64,000 bases of DNA from Paracoccaceae bacterium (GTDB taxonomy: Bacteria; Pseudomonadota; Alphaproteobacteria; Rhodobacterales; Rhodobacteraceae), in the NCBI GenBank assembly GCA_028284705.1, contig JANQRE010000001.1:62001-126000 (forward strand), given 5' to 3'. Position numbers and translations under genes: made by a program. The notes under the pieces were generated by a model that had not been told where the DNA came from, made no database searches, and worked only from the letters and a program-made list of their open reading frames with translations. Positions within the stretch are counted from its first letter, which is position 1. Each line of letters begins with the position of its first letter. Below, piece after piece: positions 37,078-47,117 of the stretch.

Positions 37078-37922
37078 TGACGCAATCAAGCGGCTTAAAG
37101 GACTGGGTGCGGGCCATCTCGCGCCGCCAAAAGGCAAAGATGCGCCTAAAGCGTCCGCCGGTCGAAACCCCCTTCGGCTTCAAGATCAGCGCGCCGCGTG
37201 CGATGCAGGACGGCAGTTTCGAGCGCTCCGATGTCCGCATCATCCGACAGATCATGGACGCAAGCGATCTCTTCATCAATATCGGCGCAAATGTCGGATA
37301 TTATTGCTGTTTTGCGCAGATGGCGGGTCTCCGGACCATCGCCGTCGAACCCCAGCCCAACAATGCCACCCTGCTCATGCGCAACATGCGCGCCAATCGC
37401 TGGGGCGACAATATCACGATCCTGCCCGTTGCCGTCGGCGATACACCCGGCATCGTCGATATGTATGGCGAGGGCACAGGTGCATCGCTCGTCAGAGGCT
37501 GGGCGCGCAATCCGGTCCATCTCGCGCGGCAGGTTCCGGTCGTGCGCCTCGATGACGTGGTTCCACCCCTCGATCCAGCGCAACAGACATTCATCCTCAT
37601 GGATGTCGAAGGGTTCGAATTGCACGCGCTGCGCGGCGCCTCCACGCTGATCAACGCCCCGACGAAACCGATCTGGATGATCGAAATCTCTCTGTCTCGC
37701 CACCAGCCCGATGGCTCCACTTTAAGCGAGACCGCCGGCGCCACATTCGAGATCATGAAAACAGCGGGCTATGAGGCCTACGAGGTGGGCGAAACGCTCA
37801 TCCCCCATGAGTGGGACGTCATCGAGGCCGCCTGTCGTGGGGAACCCACCCCCATCCAATGGCATAATTTCGTTTTCGTCGCAGCGGGCACGGATATCAC
37901 AACGCTCCTGGCAGACGACTAA
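37077..37922 (+). CDS. FkbM family methyltransferase
   Basis: FINIGANVGYYCCFAQMAGLRTIAVEPQPNNATLLMRNMRANRW...ILMDVEGFELHALRGASTLI. Confidence 0.9.
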   Translation: MTQSSGLKDWVRAISRRQKAKMRLKRPPVETPFGFKISAPRAMQDGSFERSDVRIIRQIMDASDLFINIGANVGYYCCFAQMAGLRTIAVEPQPNNATLLMRNMRANRWGDNITILPVAVGDTPGIVDMYGEGTGASLVRGWARNPVHLARQVPVVRLDDVVPPLDPAQQTFILMDVEGFELHALRGASTLINAPTKPIWMIEISLSRHQPDGSTLSETAGATFEIMKTAGYEAYEVGETLIPHEWDVIEAACRGEPTPIQWHNFVFVAAGTDITTLLADD

Positions 37923-38608
37923 AACGGCCGCACCACATTGCCGGAATAGAAATACGCTCCCATCCCGACCGCAAACAGGACCACGCCCGCCACCGAATGT
38001 AGCAACACGGCTTCGGGGAAGTTCTTTCGCACCTCGTAGGACCAAGCGAAGAGCAATCCGCCGAAAAAGGTCATCGCCGCGACGACCCAACTCCAATACA
38101 TCAGATGCGCAAAGCTGAAGATGCCCGCATTCAACAAAAGCGCCCCGCGCGCGGGCAGGATCGCGGCGTAGCGGCGGAAAAACAGCGGGCGGAAGACCAG
38201 TTCCTGCGGCAAGGCCGAGACCAGCGGATAGAACAGCGCGATCATCCAGATGATCGGCCAGCCATTGGCCAGTCGCGGCGGGTCCGGACCCAAAAGCTGA
38301 AATAACCGCTCCGGCGCCGTTGCGTGCAAGATCCAGTAACTCGCCACGCCGGTGACCACACCCACCGCCACCACAAGGCTCAAGTTGATCCGCGTCATGC
38401 CTTCGAAGAGCGACCGCCAGCGAAACTCCCGAGTAAAAGCCAGAAGCACCAATCCCAGCGCCGTCACCGCAAAAAGCGCCGTGAACATCATGCTGGGCGG
38501 GAAAAACACCGCGATCACCAGCGGAATGCCTACAAAGAACAGCGCAAATTCAAAGCGTTTCCAGCTCAAGAGCCATGCGCTCGGGCGGTTCTCTGTGGTC
38601 AGGTCCAT
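37919..38608 (-). CDS. CPBP family intramembrane glutamic endopeptidase
   Basis: PQELVFRPLFFRRYAAIL and NAGIFSFAHLMYWSW motifs. Confidence 0.88.
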   Translation of the reverse strand: MDLTTENRPSAWLLSWKRFEFALFFVGIPLVIAVFFPPSMMFTALFAVTALGLVLLAFTREFRWRSLFEGMTRINLSLVVAVGVVTGVASYWILHATAPERLFQLLGPDPPRLANGWPIIWMIALFYPLVSALPQELVFRPLFFRRYAAILPARGALLLNAGIFSFAHLMYWSWVVAAMTFFGGLLFAWSYEVRKNFPEAVLLHSVAGVVLFAVGMGAYFYSGNVVRPF

Positions 38609-38735
38609 GAGAGCCTAAATAAGCGCTCTCGGGCATTTCTCCACCCCTCTTTTCCAACGGGCTGAAACCCGCTTGCACGCACCCGCGCCAGCCCTTAAAC
38701 CCACGACAATTTGCATGGACTTGGGGTTAGAGCCG

Positions 38736-41700
38736 ATGCCGAAAAGAACCGATATCAATTCGATCATGATCATCGGCGCCGGCCCCATCGTCATCGGTCA
38801 AGCCTGCGAGTTCGACTATTCCGGCGCCCAGGCCTGCAAGGCGCTGCGGGAGGAGGGCTACCGCGTCATCCTCGTCAATTCGAACCCGGCCACGATCATG
38901 ACCGACCCGGGCCTCGCCGACGCCACATATATCGAACCGATCACGCCGGAGATCGTCGCCAAGATCATCGAAAAAGAACGCCCCGACGCGCTTTTGCCGA
39001 CCATGGGTGGCCAGACCGGCCTCAACACCTCCCTAGCCCTGGAAGAAATGGGCGTGCTTGAGAAATTTGGCGTCGAGATGATCGGTGCCAAGCGCGACGC
39101 CATCGAGATGGCCGAGGACCGCAAACTGTTCCGCGAGGCCATGGAACGGCTCGGTCTCGAAAACCCCAAAGCCACCATCGCCAACACGATGGAGGAGTGC
39201 ATGGCCGCGCTCGAACATGTGGGCCTGCCTGCCATCATCCGCCCTGCCTTTACGCTGGGCGGCACCGGTGGTGGTGTCGCGTACAACCGCGAAGACTACG
39301 AAAACATTTGTAAATCCGGCCTCGATGCCTCACCGGTCAGCCAGATCCTGATCGACGAGAGCCTGCTCGGCTGGAAAGAATACGAGATGGAGGTCGTGCG
39401 CGACAAGGCCGACAACGCCATCATCGTGTGCTCCATCGAAAACGTCGATCCGATGGGCGTGCATACGGGCGACTCGATCACCGTGGCCCCGGCGCTGACC
39501 CTCACGGACAAGGAATACCAGATCATGCGCAACGGCTCGATCGCCGTGTTGCGCGAGATCGGGGTGGAGACCGGCGGCTCGAATGTACAATGGGCGATCA
39601 ATCCCGCCGATGGGCGCATGGTGGTGATCGAGATGAACCCGCGCGTCTCCCGCTCCTCCGCTCTGGCCTCCAAGGCCACCGGTTTCCCGATCGCCAAGAT
39701 CGCCGCGAAACTCGCGGTCGGCTACACGCTCGACGAACTGGACAACGACATCACCAAGGTCACGCCCGCCAGCTTCGAGCCGACCATCGATTATGTCGTC
39801 ACCAAAATCCCGAAATTCGCCTTCGAGAAATTCCCCGGCTCCGAGCCCTTCCTCACCACCGCGATGAAATCCGTCGGCGAGGCGATGTCCATCGGTCGCA
39901 CGATCCACGAGTCGATGCAAAAGGCGCTGGCCTCCATGGAATCGGGCCTCACCGGGTTTGACGAGGTCGACCTGCCTGGCATGCCCGGCGTCGATGCGGT
40001 GCAATGGCAGGACACCGAGGATGACATCATCCCGCGCATCGTGGTGGGCCGCGATGCCACCGCGCAGGAGGCCATCGACAAGACCCTCACCCGCGAGCTC
40101 GCCCAGCAGACCCCCGACCGTCTGCGCGTCATCGCCCACGCTATGCGCTTCGGCTTCACCAATGACGAGATTAACCAGATCACGAGGTTCGACCCCTGGT
40201 TCCTCGCCCGCATCCGCGAGATTGTCGCCCGCGAGGCCGAGATCGCCCGCGACGGCCTGCCGCTCACCGAGGATGCCCTCCGCGATCTCAAAATGATGGG
40301 CTTCACCGATGCCCGCCTCGCCCATCTCACCGGCCGCAACGAGGCCGATGTGCGCAAAGCCCGCCAGAACCTCGGCGTCACCGCGGTCTTCAAACGCATC
40401 GACACTTGCGCCGCCGAGTTCGAGGCCCAGACGCCCTACATGTATTCCACCTACGAGGCCCCGATGATGGGCGAGGTCGAGTGCGAGGCCCGGCCCTCAG
40501 ACGCCAAAAAAGTCGTCATCCTCGGCGGCGGCCCCAACCGCATCGGCCAGGGGATCGAGTTCGACTATTGCTGCTGCCACGCCTGTTTCGCGCTCACCGA
40601 TGCGGGTTACGAGACCATAATGGTCAACTGCAACCCCGAGACCGTCTCCACCGACTACGACACCTCCGACCGCCTCTATTTCGAGCCGCTCACCTTCGAG
40701 CACGTCATGGAAATCCTCCGCGTCGAGCAGCAAAACGGCGCGCTCCACGGCGTTATCGTCCAGTTCGGCGGCCAGACGCCCCTGAAACTCGCCAACGCGC
40801 TCGAAGAGGCCGGGATCCCCATCCTCGGCACCTCCCCCGACGCCATCGATCTCGCCGAAGATCGCGAGCGCTTTCAGCAACTGGTCCAGCAACTCAACCT
40901 CAAGCAGCCCAAAAACGGCATCGCCCACACCGACGCCCAGGCCATGGAGATCGCCCAGGACATCGGCTTCCCCCTCGTCATCCGCCCGTCTTACGTGCTC
41001 GGCGGTCGCGCCATGGAGATCGTGCGCGACCAGGCCCAGCTCGAACGCTATATCTCCGAGGCCGTCGTCGTCTCCGGCGACAGCCCCGTGCTGCTCGACA
41101 GCTACCTCTCGGGTGCTGTCGAACTCGATGTCGACGCGCTCTGCGACGGCACGCAAGTCCACGTCTCCGGCATCATGCAGCATATCGAGGAGGCCGGCGT
41201 GCATTCCGGCGACAGCGCCTGTTCCCTGCCCCCCTACTCTCTCAGCACGGACACGATCACCGAAATCCGCCGCCAGACCGAGGCGCTCGCAAAAGCCCTC
41301 AACGTCGTCGGCCTCATGAACGTGCAATTCGCGGTCAAGGACGCAGAAATCTACCTCATCGAGGTCAACCCGCGCGCCTCCCGCACCGTCCCCTTCGTCG
41401 CCAAGGCCGTAAACTCGCCCATCGCCTCCATCGCCGCGCAGATCATGGCCGGCGCCAAGCTCTCCGACTTCGACCTCACCGACCCGATGATCGACACCTA
41501 CGCGGTGAAAGAGGCCGTGCTCCCCTTCGCCCGCTTCCCCGGCGTCGACACGATCCTCGGCCCCGAGATGCGCTCCACCGGAGAGGTCATGGGCTCCGAC
41601 GCCGATTTCCACCGCGCTTTCCTCAAGGCCCAGATGGGCGCCGGTGTCGCCTTCCCCGAAGACGGCAAAGGCAAGGTCTTCCTCTCCATCCGGAACGAGG

Positions 41701-42056
41701 ACAAGACGCCGACCATGCTCGAGGCCGCGCAAACCGTCGCGGCGCTCGGCCACAAGCTCATCGCCACGCGCGGCACCGCCAAATGGCTCTCCGAGCACGG
41801 GCTCGATTGCGAGACCGTCAACAAGGTCTATGAGGGTCGGCCGGATGTGACCGACCAGCTCAAGGACGGTCTGATTTCCCTGATCTTCAACACCACCGAG
41901 GGCGCTCAGGCCATCGAGGACAGCAAGTCCATCCGCTCCATCGCCCTCTACGACAAAATCCCCTACTACACGACCGCCGCCGGCTCCCACGCCGCGGCGC
42001 TTGCGATGAAGGCCCGGGTTGAAGGGGATGTCGGGGTTATGGCGTTGCAGGGATGA
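38736..42056 (+). CDS. carB: Carbamoyl-phosphate synthase large subunit
   Basis: [58 protein letters not shown]. Confidence 0.98.
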   Translation: MPKRTDINSIMIIGAGPIVIGQACEFDYSGAQACKALREEGYRVILVNSNPATIMTDPGLADATYIEPITPEIVAKIIEKERPDALLPTMGGQTGLNTSLALEEMGVLEKFGVEMIGAKRDAIEMAEDRKLFREAMERLGLENPKATIANTMEECMAALEHVGLPAIIRPAFTLGGTGGGVAYNREDYENICKSGLDASPVSQILIDESLLGWKEYEMEVVRDKADNAIIVCSIENVDPMGVHTGDSITVAPALTLTDKEYQIMRNGSIAVLREIGVETGGSNVQWAINPADGRMVVIEMNPRVSRSSALASKATGFPIAKIAAKLAVGYTLDELDNDITKVTPASFEPTIDYVVTKIPKFAFEKFPGSEPFLTTAMKSVGEAMSIGRTIHESMQKALASMESGLTGFDEVDLPGMPGVDAVQWQDTEDDIIPRIVVGRDATAQEAIDKTLTRELAQQTPDRLRVIAHAMRFGFTNDEINQITRFDPWFLARIREIVAREAEIARDGLPLTEDALRDLKMMGFTDARLAHLTGRNEADVRKARQNLGVTAVFKRIDTCAAEFEAQTPYMYSTYEAPMMGEVECEARPSDAKKVVILGGGPNRIGQGIEFDYCCCHACFALTDAGYETIMVNCNPETVSTDYDTSDRLYFEPLTFEHVMEILRVEQQNGALHGVIVQFGGQTPLKLANALEEAGIPILGTSPDAIDLAEDRERFQQLVQQLNLKQPKNGIAHTDAQAMEIAQDIGFPLVIRPSYVLGGRAMEIVRDQAQLERYISEAVVVSGDSPVLLDSYLSGAVELDVDALCDGTQVHVSGIMQHIEEAGVHSGDSACSLPPYSLSTDTITEIRRQTEALAKALNVVGLMNVQFAVKDAEIYLIEVNPRASRTVPFVAKAVNSPIASIAAQIMAGAKLSDFDLTDPMIDTYAVKEAVLPFARFPGVDTILGPEMRSTGEVMGSDADFHRAFLKAQMGAGVAFPEDGKGKVFLSIRNEDKTPTMLEAAQTVAALGHKLIATRGTAKWLSEHGLDCETVNKVYEGRPDVTDQLKDGLISLIFNTTEGAQAIEDSKSIRSIALYDKIPYYTTAAGSHAAALAMKARVEGDVGVMALQG

Positions 42057-43088
42057 TCAAATCGAGTTCATCGCTTTCTCGAGCGTCTTTGTCGTGTCAA
42101 AATCCTCGAGTTTTTGAATACACTGCTGCGCACGTTCTCGAGCAAAATTCGAAGCGTGCTGATCAGTCATCGCATTGACCGCAAGTCGAAGCACCGCTTC
42201 CCTCTCTTCATCCGTGAATTTCTCGATCTCAAAAACATAGGCCCGTTGTTCGGCTTCTGGCTTTCCAAGCATACAAGAGACAATTAGGTCAAAAACATAT
42301 GGCAGCTCTGGCAGGTTCAAGTTCCGTGCGGCGTCAGCGTAATTGTTGTACCTAGCTCTTAGCTTATTCCAATCTTGAAGCAGCTTATCGTCGCTTACGC
42401 CTTCCGGATCGAAATTTGCAACAATCAGTTCTCGACCGAGCCCGACGACCATAGAAAAAACAGTCTCCTGTTTTTCAAGCATCAAATCGCCAAATCCTTG
42501 CTCCAATACGGCGACCAAATCGTTGCGTTCCGCCTGAACAAAAGCGTCTATCACACCCTCAAGTACCGGGGTGAAATCTGCGAATTGAGTATAGTGCCGA
42601 TCATGTGCAAATGGCGTTATTAAATCTAAAAGCGCCTTCGCTTGACCTTCGCTAAAATGGCGATTGTCATCTATCTCTTGGGTCATCGCGCTAATCGTCA
42701 ATAGCGCTCGGCTGTCACTCCAGGACCTCTTGGCTTGGCGAGTGTTCTCGGCGACAAAGCTATTCAGTGAATTCTCGATTGTCGTTTGTGCCTCTTGCAC
42801 GATGGTTGGTATTTCGTTCCTGACCGTATCTTGCGCGGCCTCGATGGCCGCCAACCGCGCAGACTCCTGTAGCGAGCCTGAAAAAAGCGTCGCTACCCCG
42901 GTCAACCCAGTAACAATCAATGCACCCCCAACGGTGAGAAATACCGCATTGCGTTGCCTCATCGTCGCAGCGTTGCGGTCGATCTTTTCAATCGCGCTGT
43001 CCGCGACAGAGCTCGACAACATTTCCAAGAAAAATTGATTGTCAGACGCAAACTTGTGAAAATCTGACTTTGTCTCCGTATCGCTCAT
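42057..43088 (-). CDS. Orphan membrane-anchored protein with helical-repeat-like cytoplasmic domain
   Basis: 343 aa; one TM segment (FLTVGGALIVTGLTGVATLFSG); lower GC than flanks; no recognisable family. Confidence 0.75.
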   Translation of the reverse strand: MSDTETKSDFHKFASDNQFFLEMLSSSVADSAIEKIDRNAATMRQRNAVFLTVGGALIVTGLTGVATLFSGSLQESARLAAIEAAQDTVRNEIPTIVQEAQTTIENSLNSFVAENTRQAKRSWSDSRALLTISAMTQEIDDNRHFSEGQAKALLDLITPFAHDRHYTQFADFTPVLEGVIDAFVQAERNDLVAVLEQGFGDLMLEKQETVFSMVVGLGRELIVANFDPEGVSDDKLLQDWNKLRARYNNYADAARNLNLPELPYVFDLIVSCMLGKPEAEQRAYVFEIEKFTDEEREAVLRLAVNAMTDQHASNFARERAQQCIQKLEDFDTTKTLEKAMNSI

Positions 43089-43311
43089 TTTCGTGCTCCA
43101 CAAAAATTGATTTTGAGAACACCCTATTTTTCTTGCGTTATTCGAGCGTGAAATTAGTGTGAAGGGTTCGCGAATACGCCAGGAGTCTCACAAAGCAAGC
43201 CATCAATTTGCTGCCCCTAGGAACGTTTTTCTCGGCGACTTCAGCGCTTCTGCCGATCCGCGTCCTCTTGCCGTTGGGCTTCGCGCGCCGACTCGCAATC
43301 AGCGAGCCATA

Positions 43312-43339
43312 GTTTGGTGCGTGAGATCACGCACCAAAC
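43312..43339. repeat. 28-bp perfect inverted repeat GTTTGGTGCGTGA-GA-TCACGCACCAAAC
   Basis: 13-bp perfect arms, 2-nt centre; REP-like. Confidence 0.8.
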
Positions 43340-43348
43340 CGCAGCAAG

Positions 43349-43376
43349 CGTAGGGTGGGCAATTCTGCCCACCATC
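43349..43376. repeat. REP-like palindrome CGTAGGGTGGGCAATTCTGCCCACCATC
   Basis: GGTGGGCA...TGCCCACC; near-identical to the copy inside valS at 5535-5563. Confidence 0.8.
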
Positions 43377-43383
43377 TTCCAAA

Positions 43384-43519
43384 GCGCAATCGCCGGACCG
43401 TGGGATGGCGACAGAACGGACATGCTGCAGCGGTTTATCGCGCCACGTTATAAATAGCTCAAAGCGACGCGCCAACGTCACCAAATCGCCAGCCCGTGGG
43501 GGCGGTCTGGCGATTGCGC
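43384..43519. repeat. Inverted repeat GCGCAATCGCCGGACC ... GGTCTGGCGATTGCGC
   Basis: 16-bp arms with 1 mismatch enclosing ~104 bp; adjacent to the two REP-like palindromes. Confidence 0.65.
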
Positions 43520-43584
43520 GGCGGCTTCGCCTTGATTCCGCGCTTGGGCGCAAAGCACCAAGGCCGGATATATACCTGTGTCTA

Positions 43585-43887
43585 CTACTCCGATATCTCA
43601 CCGTCTTGAGAAACTGACAGAGACATACCGCTCATTAATTCGGACTCGCTCATGGAGCGCCCAGTTTTCACGAGCTGCTTTTCGTCAATCGTCCACCCAT
43701 CAACCCAGTCTGAGCACCGGGCATCCCGAAAAACACTCACGGCGTAGCTCCAACCATGTTCTTCGGTGAATGACATGCCATTCACTACCCCGAACATGCG
43801 ATCAATCTCCGCGTAGTCTTCGGTGGTACTAATGATCTGCACAACTTCGTAAAAGTCGAACATCGGGGGCGGCATTTTCTTCGACAT
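43585..43887 (-). CDS. Imm31-like immunity protein
   Basis: MFDFYEVVQIISTTEDYAEIDRMFGVVNGMSFTEEHGWSYAVSVFRDA resembles Imm31; no cognate polymorphic toxin adjacent. Confidence 0.65.
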   Translation of the reverse strand: MSKKMPPPMFDFYEVVQIISTTEDYAEIDRMFGVVNGMSFTEEHGWSYAVSVFRDARCSDWVDGWTIDEKQLVKTGRSMSESELMSGMSLSVSQDGEISE

Positions 43888-44489
43888 GTGAATACCCCTC
43901 CTCTGATCGTGTCGCCATTTTCAAGCGTAACGCGGGCTTTCCACAGTTGCGAGTGCTGCACCACCCGCTTGGCCGCCTCCAACTGCCCCGTCTTGCGGGC
44001 TTCCATCTCCGCCATGACCTGCGCTTCGATCTCGCGCTCGAACTCCAACTGCGAGCGGCTTTTTCGCAGGGCCGACTCCTTCTCCTGCCGGGCCAGTGTC
44101 ACGGACAAGCGCTCAAGTTCGGCATCGGCATGGTTGCGGCCCCGGTCGGCATCATCCACCCAGCGCTCGAACCGCGATGCATCGACCACCACGCCCGACA
44201 GCCGGGAATGCATATAGGCCCGCAGCACGTCGTTCATCCGGGTCAGGTAGCCGCGCCCCGTCACCCGAAAAAATTTCAGCACGTCTTCATCCACCCGCAT
44301 TGTGATCTTTTTCTTCTTCGGCTGATCCGGGCGGGTCGCGATCTCCTCCCATTCATCGGGCAGGGCCTCGCTGTCGTGAAACGCCCGGTGCAGATCATAT
44401 TCCAGCCGCTTGAGCACATCCGTCATCAGGTAATGCTCCAGCCGCTGGCGCTTGGTCATGTTTTCGCGGACGGTCGGTTGCTGTTCCAT
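43785..44489 (-). CDS. BrnA-like antitoxin-domain protein with coiled-coil extension; 3' end overlaps the Imm31-like gene by 103 bp
   Basis: KKKITMRVDEDVLKFFRVTGRGYLTRMNDVLRAYMHSRL resembles BrnA; C-terminal CRRKCRPRCSTFTK is the out-of-frame read of the Imm31-like start. Confidence 0.7.
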   Translation of the reverse strand: MEQQPTVRENMTKRQRLEHYLMTDVLKRLEYDLHRAFHDSEALPDEWEEIATRPDQPKKKKITMRVDEDVLKFFRVTGRGYLTRMNDVLRAYMHSRLSGVVVDASRFERWVDDADRGRNHADAELERLSVTLARQEKESALRKSRSQLEFEREIEAQVMAEMEARKTGQLEAAKRVVQHSQLWKARVTLENGDTIRGGVFTCRRKCRPRCSTFTKLCRSLVPPKTTRRLIACSG

Positions 44490-44570
44490 CTCTCACCCCG
44501 AATTCAAATCACGGGGGCGGAGACTGCCGTCAAAAGGTTAACAAAATTCGGAGGCACCGGTCGCTACACG

Positions 44571-44617
44571 TGTCGGGACGGATGCCATACGGATGCTGTA
44601 CGGAAACCAGACGGCAA
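44571..44617. repeat. Dispersed 11-nt-phased repeat (ACGGATGCCAT/ACGGATGCTGT/ACGGAAACCAG/ACGGCAATTTC)
   Basis: Shares TGTCGGGACGGATG and CTGTAC(A/G)GAAACCAGACG with valS 6529-6563. Confidence 0.7.
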
Positions 44618-44642
44618 TTTCTGGCCGTCGGAGAAAGGGTAA

Positions 44643-45110
44643 TCACCCGCCGGGATGGGCGGTTTCCTCTTCCAGATGCAGTTTCATTTCGACCAGAACT
44701 TTCTGCAGCGCCAGCGTCTCCTGCAGCATCCGTTTGGCCTCATTCGCGGTGATGACGCCGTCGTCGATCGACTGGTTATATTCGCTCATCAGCATCGCAA
44801 ATCTCTGCGCCAGCGCGACCACATTCGTGTTCACCGAAGAGCGTTCCTCGTTCTGGCGCTCTTCGTTGTAACTAATTGAAATCCCGTTCATTTCTGCAAG
44901 AGCAGAGGTGACATGCGGGTAGCTGGAGGCGGCCTCCAAAGCGGCCACGGCATCAATGGGCATGAAGCGGTCGGCATGTTCATCGGCATCGGAATAATAG
45001 CGCCCCAGCGTGGCCTTGGACCGCCCCGTCAGCTCGCAAGCCGGCTCCACGCCCACATCCTTCACCAGCGCTTCGGTGTGTTTCTTAAGATACCGATATT
45101 TCACGCTCAT
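44643..45110 (-). CDS. Phage CII-like / small regulatory DNA-binding protein
   Basis: MSVKYRYLKKHTEALVKDVGVEPACELTGRSKATLGRYYSDADEHADRFMPIDAVAALEAAS: HTH-like N-terminus and helical C-terminus. Confidence 0.65.
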   Translation of the reverse strand: MSVKYRYLKKHTEALVKDVGVEPACELTGRSKATLGRYYSDADEHADRFMPIDAVAALEAASSYPHVTSALAEMNGISISYNEERQNEERSSVNTNVVALAQRFAMLMSEYNQSIDDGVITANEAKRMLQETLALQKVLVEMKLHLEEETAHPGG

Positions 45111-45253
45111 CGCATGCCCCCGTTTCGGCAGTACCCCCGTGTCATACGACAAAACTACCCCCAGTTACACCCGCAAAATACCATAAAAAACAGGGGTTTC
45201 ATTACACCTCCCGCGCCTTGCAAACCTGCCGCACGAAGGATAGCAAATGGCCC

Positions 45254-45835
45254 ATGGCCAAGCTCTATTTCCACTACTCCACGATGAATGCCGGCAAATC
45301 GACGCTGCTGTTGCAAGCGGCGCATAACTACCAGGAAATGGGCATGGAGACCTATCTTCTGACGGCCAATTTCGATGACCGCGCCGGAGAGGGACAGATC
45401 GGGTCACGCATCGGCATCGCACGCTCGGCGGACACTTACGGCAACACCACCGATCTCTATGCTATGATCGCCGCACGTCTGGACAAAGGCCCGGTGGCAT
45501 GTGTCATGGTCGATGAAGCACAGTGGCTCTCGAAGACCCAAGTCTGGCAACTGGCCCGCGCGGTGGATGATTTGAGCGTGCCGGTGATGTGTTATGGGCT
45601 GAGGGTCGATTTTCGGGGCGAGTTGTTCCCCGGTTCGGCAACACTCTTGGCCTTGGCCGATGAAATGCGCGAGGTCCGAACAATCTGCCATTGCGGAAAG
45701 AAAGCGACGATGGTGATCCGCAAAGGGCCGGACGGGAAAGCACTGACCGATGGCGACCAGGTGCAGGTGGGTGGAAACGAGACGTACCTCTCACTCTGCC
45801 GGAAGCACTGGCGCGAAGCAGTCGGAGACCGCTAG
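45254..45835 (+). CDS. tdk: Thymidine kinase
   Basis: MAKLYFHYSTMNAGKSTLLLQAAHNYQEMGM (P-loop), VMVDEAQWLSKTQVWQLA, YGLRVDFRGELFPGS. Confidence 0.96.
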   Translation: MAKLYFHYSTMNAGKSTLLLQAAHNYQEMGMETYLLTANFDDRAGEGQIGSRIGIARSADTYGNTTDLYAMIAARLDKGPVACVMVDEAQWLSKTQVWQLARAVDDLSVPVMCYGLRVDFRGELFPGSATLLALADEMREVRTICHCGKKATMVIRKGPDGKALTDGDQVQVGGNETYLSLCRKHWREAVGDR

Positions 45836-46779
45836 ACCTTGTTCGGCAGAGGTTGACCGTCGGCGAAAGCGTTAACGTTTGCGAGCGCCATGAGCCCCAT
45901 TTCGGTCCGTACTTCTAGAGAGGCGGTGCCCAGATGCGGCAGAAGCGTGACGTTCTCCATGTCGATCAGCGCCTGCGGAACGGAGGGTTCAAACTCGTAG
46001 ACATCAAGGCCTGCGCCGGCGAGTTGTCCGTCCTGAAGAGCCGCGATCAGTGCGGTCTCATCGACCACATCACCGCGGGAGATATTGACGAAAATCGCGT
46101 GCGGTTGCATCGCCTCGAAGACGGATTTTCCGATCAGATGATGGGTCGCGGGGCCGCCGGGTGTGGCGAGTACGACGACATCAGAGGCAGCAGCAACCTC
46201 TTCTATACTCGCCAGTTGAGTGGCGCCCTCGACGGATTTCTCGGAGCGGTTGGCAAAGACAATCTTACAGTCAAAACCAAGTCGACAACGATCTGCAATC
46301 GCTTGCCCGATCCGGCCCATCCCAATGATTCCAATGGTTTTTCCGCTGACATGAAGGCCCAACATCTGGGTCGGTTGCCAGCCGGTCCATTTGCCCGCAC
46401 GGAGCAGGCGTTCGCCTTCCCCGGCACGGCGGGCGGTCATCAGGATCAGCGTCATCGCGATATCTGCCGTCGCATCCGTGACGGCGCCGGGCGTATTGGT
46501 CACGGGGATACCCTTTGCCTTCGCGGCTTCCACGTCGATGTGATTGAAGCCCACACCGAAATTCGCAATCAGGCGGCAAGTCGGGGTCTCACAGGCCGCA
46601 ATTGCAGCGCCGGTGAACTGATCGCCGAGGGTCGGCAGGATCATGTCGTAGGAGGCAAGTGCCTCGGTCACTTCCGCCTCGCTCATCGCCGTGTCGGTGT
46701 CCCGCAGGGTCACGTCATAGCGCGCGCGGGCTGCCTCCATGACTGCCTCGGGCAACGCCCGGGAAATCAACAATTTCAT
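45832..46779 (-). CDS. D-isomer-specific 2-hydroxyacid dehydrogenase
   Basis: GKTIGIIGMGRIGQAIADRCR, NISRGDVVDETALIAALQDGQLAGAGLDVYEFEP. Confidence 0.93.
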   Translation of the reverse strand: MKLLISRALPEAVMEAARARYDVTLRDTDTAMSEAEVTEALASYDMILPTLGDQFTGAAIAACETPTCRLIANFGVGFNHIDVEAAKAKGIPVTNTPGAVTDATADIAMTLILMTARRAGEGERLLRAGKWTGWQPTQMLGLHVSGKTIGIIGMGRIGQAIADRCRLGFDCKIVFANRSEKSVEGATQLASIEEVAAASDVVVLATPGGPATHHLIGKSVFEAMQPHAIFVNISRGDVVDETALIAALQDGQLAGAGLDVYEFEPSVPQALIDMENVTLLPHLGTASLEVRTEMGLMALANVNAFADGQPLPNKV

Positions 46780-47117
46780 CAGTAGAGCCTTCCCCCGACC
46801 GGTACGTCCTTGTCCGGTTTCAGGAGAACAACCTCGCCCTCCTCATCCGGCACGCCAAGAACTAGGATTTCCGACATGAATTTCCCGATCTGTCGGGGCG
46901 GAAAGTTGACGACAGCCATGACTTTGCGGCCCGGGAGCGTTTCAACATCATAGTGCTTTGTGATCTGGGCCGAGCTTTTCTTCTCCCCCAGTTCTGATCC
47001 AAAATCGACCCAGAGCTTGATCGCGGGTTTGCGCGCCTCGGGGTAAGGCTCGGCCCGCGTAATCTCGCCAACGCGGATATCGACTTTCAGGAAATCGTCG
47101 AAGCTGATCTCGCTCAT
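46779..47117 (-). CDS. csaA: CsaA-like tRNA-binding/export-chaperone protein
   Basis: FLKVDIRVGEITRAEPYPEARKPAIKLWVDFGSELGEKKSSAQIT. Confidence 0.92.
   Translation of the reverse strand: MSEISFDDFLKVDIRVGEITRAEPYPEARKPAIKLWVDFGSELGEKKSSAQITKHYDVETLPGRKVMAVVNFPPRQIGKFMSEILVLGVPDEEGEVVLLKPDKDVPVGGRLY

Noticed and set aside
39330-41990. Large minus-strand and alternate-frame ORFs across carB (331, 497 and 475 aa)
   Set aside because: Low-complexity, R/G/H-rich shadow translations of carB; no plausible domains
43299-43601. 100-aa minus-strand ORF across the repeat cluster
   Set aside because: Composed of translated inverted repeats, no protein-like character
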